The translations under genes were made by a program, and so were the position numbers. Positions 1 through 4,371 of a stretch of DNA of 5,913 nt are shown in pieces; the stretch's first letter is position 1; every line of letters begins with the position of its first letter. Location of the stretch: positions 1 to 5,913 of the forward strand of contig PMWR01000353.1 in the NCBI GenBank assembly GCA_003166055.1, given 5' to 3'. The notes under the pieces were generated by a model that searched no databases, was not told the origin of the DNA, and was given only the letters and a program-made list of their open reading frames with translations. Source of the stretch: Acidobacteriaceae bacterium. GTDB lineage: Bacteria > Acidobacteriota > Terriglobia > Terriglobales > Acidobacteriaceae.

Positions 1-296
1 CAAATTAAACCGGACAGCAGTGCCTTCCTCCAATGTTCTTAGTATCCAGATAGAAAGCGATTCGTGCATTGGTGCCGAACTTGCCCATAGCAAAGAACTT
101 GTCGCAGGCCCATCGTTGCGCTCTGAGCGATCTGCAAGATCGCCGCGAATTCTCATTCTGAAGTCACAATGCAAATCGGTGCTCTTCAGTCATCAAAAGA
201 AACTCGCTGCAACCGAGCAAGCAGAGGCTGAGTTGCAGCGAATCGCATCAGTGTAACAACTCCGGATAAGAAGGGCCATGCGTGCTCATCGATGCC
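1..296. other. left-edge stretch with no supportable gene
   Basis: I find no convincing gene here. One frame on the plus strand is open from a GTG at 20 to 256. It has no ribosome binding site and its 78-residue product resembles nothing I know. A minus-strand frame from an ATG at 156 stays open to the left edge (about 52 residues) and is equally featureless. The only local structure I noticed is a perfect 7-bp inverted repeat with a 3-nt loop at 127-143 (GCGATCT-GCA-AGATCGC). It lacks a T-run, so it does not look like an intrinsic terminator. The stretch lies just downstream of the truncated Pal-like gene. It may be decayed or accessory DNA, which is inference only. Confidence 0.5.
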
Positions 297-911
297 CTAG
301 CGGTCCACTGAAAAGCCGGCGCGACGGTTCTTTTGCCAGCAAGACTCCGTTGACTCTGTGCAGAAGGGCCTCTCCTTGCCGTAGCTGATGACGCGGATGC
401 GGCTGGCTGCCACTCCAGCGTTCACCAACCCCTTCTTGGCGGACTCTGCCCTGTTTTGACCCAGCGCAAGGTTGTACTCATTCGAGCCGCGCTCGTCGCA
501 GTAGCCGCCGATGAGAATCTTCACATTCGGATGGCTCACCAGGTAAGTGGCGTCGTGCGAGAGCGTCGCCTGGGCGTCGGCGCGGATGTCGTATTTGTCG
601 TAATCGAAGAAGATGGGCTGAACGTTGGCGCTAAACTCTTCTTCGGCGCTCATGGTGTTGGCAGGCGCCACGGTGGCTGGCGGTGCATTTACTGTAACAC
701 GAACAGAAGTCTCTGCCGAACCTCCCGCACCCTTGGCCAGCAAATGATAGCTGGTCGAGACAGTTGGAGTGACAGTCCTTACGCCCGACGTGGGCACATC
801 GCCCAGACCGTCGATGGATGCCGTGGAGGCATCGGTCGTGCTCCAGGTCAGCACAACCTGGTCGCCGGCGGTGAGGACTGACTGGAAAAGCCTGGCATTC
901 GCGTTGAGCAA
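297..911 (-). CDS. OmpA/Pal-like peptidoglycan-binding protein, apparently truncated at the N-terminus
   Basis: The product resembles peptidoglycan-associated lipoprotein (Pal) of the Tol-Pal system, which tethers the outer membrane to peptidoglycan. Counting from the TTG at 911 (204 residues), residues about 5-74 form an Ig-like segment with LTWSTTDAS and the ending AETSVRVTV. Residues about 98-204 are a full OmpA-like domain: FFDYDKYDIR, then GYCDERGSNEYNLALGQNRA, where Asp139 and Arg154 match the usual diaminopimelate-binding pair, then ISYGKERPFC and the ending KNRRAGFSVDR. The C-terminus is intact. The N-terminus is not: the frame is open up to 1130, yet no ATG precedes residue 87 (ATG at 653). 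No signal peptide or lipobox Cys follows a hydrophobic stretch, and similarity to Pal fades upstream of about 900. The TTG start is a placeholder. A decaying paralogue or a cut fragment is more likely than a working lipoprotein. Extending to the TTG at 1130 would overlap the next gene by 34 bp. Confidence 0.7.
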   Translation of the reverse strand: MLNANARLFQSVLTAGDQVVLTWSTTDASTASIDGLGDVPTSGVRTVTPTVSTSYHLLAKGAGGSAETSVRVTVNAPPATVAPANTMSAEEEFSANVQPIFFDYDKYDIRADAQATLSHDATYLVSHPNVKILIGGYCDERGSNEYNLALGQNRAESAKKGLVNAGVAASRIRVISYGKERPFCTESTESCWQKNRRAGFSVDR

Positions 912-1096
912 TATCTTTACGAGGACAAGCTTCTTGATAGCTGCGATCTCCGCACTTATTGGGAATGCAGTGTTTGAGTATCTCAGAAAGAAACTATGAG
1001 CTTGCGAACCGGGTGCGATGGTTGCAAAATCCGCAATGCATATGTAGATTTCAATTCTGGCATAGCAGTCCAGATTGAACCACAGTTGGCATCTCC

Positions 1097-1492
1097 CTAC
1101 TTCAGTTGCACGTTGAATGTGGCGCGGCAACGCATATCGGGCCTGAATTCCACGGTCTCCTGCTTGTTGTCCTTTTGAATATAGATATACATCGGCTTCT
1201 TCAGAACCTCCGGCAGATTCGTAATCTTCAGTTGCCCGTCGGCGCCTGTAAAGGCTTCAAGGTCGAGCCTTTTTACGCCGAGCAGGCCGTACCGGATACG
1301 CGTATTGACCTTTGCGCCATACACCGGTTTGGAGTCGGCGCCAGTCACGGTGATTAGCGCGGAGCAGGTGCCCAGATCCGCCGAAATCTCCGCTGTCGCA
1401 ACTGCCCCCGATGCGCTTTGGGCGCTTCCCGACAGGGGACTAACCACCACGAGACTCCACAAAACAAAGACAGTCAAAGATAAACTACGCAT
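1097..1492 (-). CDS. small secreted protein with a carboxypeptidase-regulatory-like fold, function unknown
   Basis: This is a 131-residue protein. Residues 1-24 form a clear Sec signal peptide: MRS, a hydrophobic core (LTVFVLWSLVVV), and a cleavage site at about GSA|QS. The mature part has the look of a CarboxypepD_reg/Cna-B-like beta sandwich: VTGADSKPVYGAKV, then FTGADGQLKITNLP, which is the usual 'turn plus Gly-x-hydrophobic' repeat of that fold, then YIYIQKDNKQETVEF. Two cysteines (43 and 122) could form a disulfide joining the first and last strands. The protein probably acts in the periplasm or on the surface. No catalytic residues are evident and I cannot name a function. The ATG at 1492 was chosen because it starts the signal peptide. 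The same frame is open to 1921, but that extension runs through a tRNA fragment and the queE region and is not coding. The ribosome binding site is weak (GAAGA close to the ATG). The gene ends just upstream of the Pal-like remnant on the same strand. Confidence 0.8.
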   Translation of the reverse strand: MRSLSLTVFVLWSLVVVSPLSGSAQSASGAVATAEISADLGTCSALITVTGADSKPVYGAKVNTRIRYGLLGVKRLDLEAFTGADGQLKITNLPEVLKKPMYIYIQKDNKQETVEFRPDMRCRATFNVQLK

Positions 1493-1593
1493 GTCTTCGA
1501 GTATATCGCCGAGCCACAATCGCAATTCTGAATCAAGAGGTTCGGGTAGTCGACTTTGACGTTTGAACTGAAGAATCCCGATTTGAAGTACTC

Positions 1594-1637
1594 GTGGCTT
1601 GGAAGAGGTCATCGGTTCGATCCCGATCAGGTCCACC
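1594..1637 (+). pseudogene. 3' half of tRNA-Ala (anticodon GGC); possible integration (att) scar
   Basis: The sequence follows tRNA numbering from the anticodon loop onward. GGC at 1596-1598 sits where the anticodon would be, after a T (position 33). GGAAG at 1601-1605 is the 3' side of the anticodon stem and AGGTC at 1606-1610 is the variable loop. The T-arm is perfect: ATCGG (1611-1615), loop TTCGATC, CCGAT (1623-1627). CAGGTCC (1628-1634) is the 3' acceptor strand, with discriminator A1635 and then CC. T at acceptor position 70 fits the G3:U70 identity pair of alanine tRNAs. The match breaks at both ends: the base after ACC is C rather than A, and 1589-1593 (TACTC) cannot pair with GGAAG. 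No D-arm or 5' acceptor strand (such as GGGCCTG) lies upstream, so this is not a functional tRNA. Fragments running from the anticodon loop to the 3' end are typical of sites duplicated by tRNA-targeting integrases. Confidence 0.8.
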
Positions 1638-1671
1638 CAAACAGGTCCAATCAAAAGCTGGCGCGAAGCCC

Positions 1672-2310
1672 TTACCGGATGCCCAGAAGCTTGTGTGTCT
1701 GCAGGCTCAAACGCCATTGCGGATGGCCGAGACAATACTTCAGCGCAAGCTCCGTGTTTGCCATCCGGTTCGGCCCATCCATCGGCTGCAAAAAGAAATG
1801 CCTGAATCCTAGCCCGGCAAGCTCGTCCGGAGTCGCCTTCTCCTGAGGAAAAACCAGCTTCAGTTCGTCTCCGCTCTTCTGCCGCAGCACCGCCGCCGCC
1901 TTGGGGCTCACGCACACCCAATCGAGGCCAGCCGGAGCCGCGATCGTTCCATTGGTCTCCACGGCAATTTCAAATCCAAGCGCGTGCAGCGCGTCAATCA
2001 ACGCCGCATCCATCTGCAGCAGCGGCTCGCCGCCCGTGCACACCACAAAACGCTTTCCCTGCCCCGCGCCTCCAGGCCACTTTTCCTCGACTGCCGCCGC
2101 CAGATCCCGCGCATCCTCAAATCTTCCCCCGCCGTCTCCATCGACACCGAAAAAATCCGTATCGCAGAACTGGCAAACCGCCGTCGCCCGGTCCGCTTCC
2201 CGTCCCGACCACAGATTGCACCCCGCAAACCGGCAAAACACCGCAGCCCGCCCCGCCTGCGCGCCCTCCCCTTGCAGCGTATAAAAAATCTCCTTCACCG
2301 CGTAACTCAT
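1672..2310 (-). CDS. queE: 7-carboxy-7-deazaguanine synthase QueE (radical SAM)
   Basis: QueE converts 6-carboxy-5,6,7,8-tetrahydropterin to 7-carboxy-7-deazaguanine using S-adenosylmethionine and a [4Fe-4S] cluster, in the cytoplasm, as part of queuosine/7-deazaguanine synthesis. The 212-residue product starts SYAVKEIFYTLQGEG, the usual QueE opening. Cys31, Cys46 and Cys49 (CNLWSGREADRATAVCQFC) form the CX14CX2C cluster motif of the long-insert QueE subtype known from Burkholderia multivorans, instead of the common radical-SAM CX3CX2C. TGGEPLLQ (about 91-98), ETNGT (about 117-121), SPK (134-136) and FFLQPMDGP near the C-terminus are further family signatures. The ATG at 2310 is chosen over the adjacent in-frame TTG at 2313. 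It has GAAGG (2320-2324, minus strand) at 9-nt spacing, and that site lies inside a 7-bp tandem repeat. queC, encoding the next enzyme, lies 170 bp upstream on the same strand. Length and motifs are complete and I see no damage. Confidence 0.96.
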   Translation of the reverse strand: MSYAVKEIFYTLQGEGAQAGRAAVFCRFAGCNLWSGREADRATAVCQFCDTDFFGVDGDGGGRFEDARDLAAAVEEKWPGGAGQGKRFVVCTGGEPLLQMDAALIDALHALGFEIAVETNGTIAAPAGLDWVCVSPKAAAVLRQKSGDELKLVFPQEKATPDELAGLGFRHFFLQPMDGPNRMANTELALKYCLGHPQWRLSLQTHKLLGIR

Positions 2311-2317
2311 CAAAACC

Positions 2318-2345
2318 AGCCTTCAGCTTTCAGCTCCCAGCTCCC
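2318..2345 (-). repeat. 7-bp tandem repeat (4 units) carrying the queE ribosome binding site
   Basis: On the plus strand the units are AGCCTTC, AGCTTTC, AGCTCCC and AGCTCCC, starting at 2318, 2325, 2332 and 2339. Each is AGCY plus three pyrimidines. On the minus strand the last unit before queE has mutated to GAAGGCT. Its GAAGG sits 9 nt from the queE ATG at 2310, and no other Shine-Dalgarno-like sequence is close enough. The same AGCT-spaced-by-seven pattern, as its reverse complement, recurs at 4341-4368. The periodicity is directly visible. The claim that the ribosome binding site comes from the repeat is inference. Confidence 0.75.
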
Positions 2346-2380
2346 GTTGTGGTGTCTCGAAAGCTCATATTAAAAAACAC

Positions 2381-2433
2381 GCTGTCATCCTGAGCGAAGC
2401 GCAGCGAAGTCGAAGGACCTGCGGTTGCTTTTC
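2381..2433 (+). repeat. dispersed repeat, copy A (downstream of queC)
   Basis: This runs from GCTGTCATCCTGAGCGA to TGCTTTTC. It matches 3229-3279 in the same orientation over about 50 nt, sharing GCTGTCATCCTGAGCGA and GTCGAAGGACCTGCG with two 1-nt gaps and a few substitutions. Elements beginning GTCATCCTGAGCGA and containing GTCGAAGGACCT are, to my knowledge, common intergenic repeats in Acidobacteriota and some other environmental genomes. No open frame or transposase is attached. It lies between queC and queE. Confidence 0.85.
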
Positions 2434-2474
2434 ATCACTCCTGCAACGCAATGTCGACTCAGGGCCTTGTTCCA

Positions 2475-2495
2475 TATTCCCTATTCCCTATTCCC
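2475..2495 (+). repeat. TATTCCC x3 tandem repeat spanning the queC stop codon
   Basis: There are three perfect copies of TATTCCC, at 2475-2481, 2482-2488 and 2489-2495. The queC stop codon (TAG on the minus strand, 2481-2483) lies inside the array, so the last residues of QueC (about GNRE) are encoded by repeat units. Because the unit is 7 bp, gain or loss of one copy would shift the frame and move the stop. The array is seen directly. Any instability is inference. Confidence 0.85.
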
Positions 2496-3197
2496 TCGCC
2501 CCTGCTTTTCCCCCAACGGATCTTCCATCCCATTCTCCTCAAATCCCTTCCTTCGCAGCACGCACGAATCGCACTCCCCACACGGTTTTCCCGCCGCCGA
2601 AGGATCGTAACAGCTGCTGGTCAGCCCGTAATCCACGCCCAGTTCCAGGCCTTTTTTGATAATCTGCGCCTTGGTCATCGCAATCAGCGGCGTGTGAATC
2701 TTCAGCGCTTGCCGCCCTTCCACGCCGGCCTTCGTCGCCAGGCTTGCCATCTTTTCAAACGCCTCAATAAACTCCGGCCGGCAATCTGGATAGCCCGAAT
2801 AATCCAGCGCGTTCACCCCGATAAAGATGTCGCTTGACCCCAGCACCTCCGCCCACGCCAGCGCAAACGAAAGAAAAATCGTATTCCGCGCCGGCACATA
2901 GGTAATCGGAATCCCATGCCCCATCTCGTCCGCCGTCCGTCCCTTGGGAACGTCGATATCGCCTGTCAGCGCCGACCCGCCAAAAACTCGCAGATCGATC
3001 ACCGCGGTTCGGTGGTCGGCCACGCCAATCCGCGCCGCAACCCGCGCTGCAGCCTCCAGTTCAAACACATGCCGCTGACCATAGCGGAACGACAGCGCGT
3101 ACAGCTCGTACCCCTCGCTGCGCGCAATCGCCAGCACTGTCGCCGAGTCCAGCCCCCCGCTCAACAGCACCACCGCTTTTTTCTTCTCAACATTCAT
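2481..3197 (-). CDS. queC: 7-cyano-7-deazaguanine synthase QueC
   Basis: QueC uses ATP and ammonia to convert 7-carboxy-7-deazaguanine to preQ0 in the cytoplasm, directly after QueE. The 238-residue product begins [26 protein letters not shown] (13-18) is the PP-loop that binds [16 protein letters not shown] (about 100-112) and [17 protein letters not shown] (about 127-143) are strong QueC signatures. Cys196, Cys206, Cys209 and Cys212 (SSCYDP...PCGECDSC) form the zinc site. The ATG at 3197 was chosen because it sits at the family's normal start. A second ATG at 3218 is possible, and neither has a clear Shine-Dalgarno. The frame continues to 3305, but that extension translates a dispersed repeat ([10 protein letters not shown]) and should not be included. 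The final residues after MEDP look non-conserved and run into the TATTCCC array. Copies of one dispersed repeat lie on both sides of the gene. Confidence 0.96.
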   Translation of the reverse strand: MNVEKKKAVVLLSGGLDSATVLAIARSEGYELYALSFRYGQRHVFELEAAARVAARIGVADHRTAVIDLRVFGGSALTGDIDVPKGRTADEMGHGIPITYVPARNTIFLSFALAWAEVLGSSDIFIGVNALDYSGYPDCRPEFIEAFEKMASLATKAGVEGRQALKIHTPLIAMTKAQIIKKGLELGVDYGLTSSCYDPSAAGKPCGECDSCVLRRKGFEENGMEDPLGEKQGRGNRE

Positions 3198-3228
3198 AAC
3201 GTCGTCAAGCTGGTCCATTCCATTTGAG

Positions 3229-3279
3229 GCTGTCATCCTGAGCGAGCGGAGCGAGTCGAAGGACCTGCGTCTTCTTTTC
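3229..3279 (+). repeat. dispersed repeat, copy B (upstream of queC)
   Basis: This is the second copy of the element at 2381-2433, in the same orientation, running from GCTGTCATCCTGAGCGAG to TTCTTTTC. It begins only 31 bp before the queC ATG, so it occupies the promoter and leader region. Read on the minus strand in the queC frame it gives the false peptide [11 protein letters not shown], a known source of wrong N-terminal extensions. Confidence 0.85.
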
Positions 3280-3300
3280 GTTCTCCTCTGAGCGCCGTGC

Positions 3301-3335
3301 CCCATCCTTCCGATTCTTTTTGTCGGAAGGGTGGG
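3301..3335. repeat. 13-bp hairpin between kdsC and queC, probably a dispersed repeat
   Basis: CCCATCCTTCCGA (3301-3313) pairs with TCGGAAGGGTGGG (3323-3335) across a 9-nt loop, TTCTTTTTG. On the plus strand all 13 pairs form, one of them U-G (3305/3331). On the minus strand, the direction in which kdsC and queC are transcribed, that pair becomes an A-C mismatch. No U-run follows the hairpin on either strand, so a classical intrinsic terminator is not supported. Similar 'CCCATCCTTCCG...CGGAAGGGTGGG' elements are, as I recall, widespread in acidobacterial intergenic DNA. It begins 13 bp beyond the kdsC stop and could still stabilise the mRNA 3' end or attenuate read-through. Confidence 0.75.
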
Positions 3336-3347
3336 AAGCTGCGCCGC

Positions 3348-3959
3348 CTACTTCAAATCCCCGCCCCTCCCAATATCCATCGAAGGCGGCAGCGGATTGC
3401 TCTCATCAATCGAGGCCGCGATGCACCGATCCAGCACTCCCTTGGCCTCAAGAATAAACTCGATCGCATCCCGCCCCGCGCCCTGTCCCCCACTGTGCGG
3501 CGTCACGTAGTGCGCCTCGGCTTTTACCCGTTCGCGTGCATTGGCGACAGCCACTGCCAGGCCCACCTCACGCATCACCGGCAGATCGATCACGTCGTCA
3601 CCCACATACGCAATCTCCTCCATCGTCACGCCCTCTTTCAGCATGATTTCCCGTACTGCCTGCATCTTGAAGGCCTGTCCCTGGTACACAAACTCCATCT
3701 TCAGGTCGCGCGCCCTGAGCGCCACGCTGTCGCTGATGCGTTTCGTGATCACCCCGCACTTCATCCCGCCCAGCCGCGCCAGCGTAATCCCGGCGCCGTC
3801 ATGCGCGCTGTAGCCTTTGAACTCCACCATCTTTGTGGCCGGAGTTCCATCGGCCGCGGGAACAGGCAGGAACCAGATGCCGCCGTCGGTGAGCACGCCG
3901 TCCACGTCAAAGAGAATGATTTTGATTCTGCGGGCACGATCCTGCGCAGTGAGTGTCAT
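3348..3959 (-). CDS. kdsC: KdsC-type HAD phosphatase (Kdo-8-phosphate phosphatase)
   Basis: KdsC removes phosphate from 3-deoxy-D-manno-octulosonate 8-phosphate to give Kdo for lipopolysaccharide, in the cytoplasm. The 203-residue product has the HAD motifs in order. Motif I is FDVDGVLTDGG, with nucleophile Asp18 and acid/base Asp20. Motif II is GVITKRIS, with Thr72. Lys98 lies in YQGQAFKMQAV. Motif IV is YVGDDVIDLPVM (118-129). GLAVAVANA and HYVTPHSGGQGAGRDAIEFIL are typical of KdsC and of the compact, cap-less C0 subfamily. Two differences from E. coli KdsC stand out: TKR replaces TGR in motif II, and an insertion of about nine residues (around 33-43) follows the first strand. The start is an ATG at 3959 with a weak GAAG-type site upstream. 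Other Kdo genes (kdsA, kdsB, kdsD) are not in the window. A related HAD phosphatase of different specificity cannot be excluded. Confidence 0.92.
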   Translation of the reverse strand: MTLTAQDRARRIKIILFDVDGVLTDGGIWFLPVPAADGTPATKMVEFKGYSAHDGAGITLARLGGMKCGVITKRISDSVALRARDLKMEFVYQGQAFKMQAVREIMLKEGVTMEEIAYVGDDVIDLPVMREVGLAVAVANARERVKAEAHYVTPHSGGQGAGRDAIEFILEAKGVLDRCIAASIDESNPLPPSMDIGRGGDLK

Positions 3960-4026
3960 GCTTCAATTCTACCGATTGCCGCCGACGGCCCCGCCCACAC
4001 ATCGCAGCTTCAGGAGAAAATAGTCA

Positions 4027-4059
4027 TTCATGATCCTTCGGCTCACAACCAGTCATGAA
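4027..4059. promoter_or_regulatory. candidate operator: TTCATGA-N19-TCATGAA inverted repeat
   Basis: TTCATGA (4027-4033) and TCATGAA (4053-4059) form a perfect 7-bp inverted repeat with a 19-nt spacer. It lies in the gap between the divergent kdsC and DUF5522-like genes. The position suits a regulator site for either gene, but short inverted repeats occur by chance and no clear -10/-35 pair anchors it. This is a weak call. Confidence 0.25.
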
Positions 4060-4065
4060 AGTAGC

Positions 4066-4083
4066 GCGGGTCTCCAGACCCGC
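4066..4083. repeat. short palindromic repeat element upstream of the DUF5522-like gene
   Basis: GCGGGTCTCCAGACCCGC is a perfect 8-bp inverted repeat around a central CC. It is preceded by GTAGC. The phrase 'GTAGCGCGGGTCTCCAGACCCGC' resembles an intergenic element I associate with acidobacterial genomes. It has no T-run and sits 70 bp before the ATG at 4154, so a terminator role is unlikely. Confidence 0.6.
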
Positions 4084-4140
4084 TGTACCGCGGACGTCCA
4101 CGTTCGCATCCGCATCCACCGCAATAGTCAGCATTTTCGA

Positions 4141-4146
4141 AGGAGA
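4141..4146 (+). promoter_or_regulatory. ribosome binding site of the DUF5522-like gene
   Basis: AGGAGA is followed by 7 nt and the ATG at 4154. It settles the start of the small gene against the longer in-frame option at 4055. Confidence 0.8.
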
Positions 4147-4153
4147 AGCAAGA

Positions 4154-4342
4154 ATGGACCAGGATTCCCCGCCAGCCGCACCGCCGCCGAAGCTCGCACC
4201 CGAAGACTATTACTTAGAAGGCGAATACATGGTCTTTACCGCGGCCTATCACCTCAAGCGCGGTTCCTGCTGCAACTCCGGCTGCCGCCACTGCCCCTAC
4301 CGCGCCCAGGAAGACGAAACGGCAAACACCAGCAGCCCGTAG
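4154..4342 (+). CDS. small Cys-rich DUF5522-like protein
   Basis: This is a 62-residue protein of unknown function. The core, EDYYLEGEYMVFTAAYHLKRGSCCNSGCRHCPY (residues about 17-49, split by no gap), matches my memory of the DUF5522 family: an acidic-aromatic start, YHLKRG, then a cysteine cluster. Cys39, Cys40, Cys44 and Cys47 with His46 form a CC-X3-C-X2-C pattern that could bind a metal. There is no signal peptide or membrane segment, so it is probably cytoplasmic. The ATG at 4154 is chosen because AGGAGA (4141-4146) lies 7 nt upstream, the best Shine-Dalgarno in the window. The frame opens earlier at an ATG at 4055, but that part translates a palindromic repeat and has no ribosome binding site. 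The N-terminal proline/alanine stretch and C-terminal tail are not conserved-looking. It is the only gene here on the plus strand and it converges on the VWA gene with a 29-bp gap. Confidence 0.85.
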   Translation: MDQDSPPAAPPPKLAPEDYYLEGEYMVFTAAYHLKRGSCCNSGCRHCPYRAQEDETANTSSP

Positions 4343-4368
4343 CTAAGAGCTGAAAGCTGAGAGCTAAG
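4341..4368 (+). repeat. 7-bp tandem repeat (4 units) between convergent genes
   Basis: The units are AGCTAAG, AGCTGAA, AGCTGAG and AGCTAAG, starting at 4341, 4348, 4355 and 4362. Each is AGCT plus three purines. A further AGCT follows at 4370 after one extra base. This is the reverse-complement version of the array at 2318-2345. It fills essentially all of the 29-bp gap between the DUF5522-like stop and the VWA-gene stop, overlapping the former. On either transcript it has limited self-complementarity through AGCT, but no T-run. Confidence 0.8.
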
Positions 4369-4371
4369 AAG

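Noticed and set aside
20..256. A 78-residue plus-strand open frame from a GTG
   Set aside because: It has no Shine-Dalgarno, no recognisable domain and no coding-like composition.
1560..1640. A complete tRNA gene
   Set aside because: The T-arm and 3' acceptor strand are good, but no D-arm, 5' acceptor strand or anticodon-stem partner exists upstream.
1493..1921. N-terminal extension of the small secreted protein
   Set aside because: It runs through the tRNA fragment (giving the familiar false peptide LIGIEPMTSS) and overlaps queE in another frame. The signal peptide sets the start at 1492.
2311..2313. TTG immediately before the queE ATG as the start
   Set aside because: The adjacent ATG at 2310 is the stronger start and fits the ribosome binding site spacing.
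2318..2495. CRISPR array
   Set aside because: The 7-bp units are contiguous, with no spacers, and are too short for CRISPR repeats.
3198..3305. N-terminal extension of QueC
   Set aside because: It translates dispersed repeat copy B ([10 protein letters not shown]), and the family start matches 3197.
3301..3335. Intrinsic terminator for kdsC
   Set aside because: The hairpin is good, but no U-run follows it on either strand, and in the gene direction it carries an A-C mismatch.
3198..3347. preQ1 riboswitch or other leader upstream of queC
   Set aside because: The leader is filled by a dispersed repeat and a simple hairpin. I see no compact pseudoknot-type aptamer with the A-rich tail expected of preQ1 riboswitches.
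3297..4058. A 253-residue plus-strand open frame
   Set aside because: It is antisense to kdsC, whose HAD motifs are complete. The product is rich in Arg, His and Pro with no domain, as expected of a shadow frame in GC-rich DNA.
4055..4153. N-terminal extension of the DUF5522-like protein
   Set aside because: It crosses a palindromic repeat and has no ribosome binding site, whereas the ATG at 4154 has a strong one.
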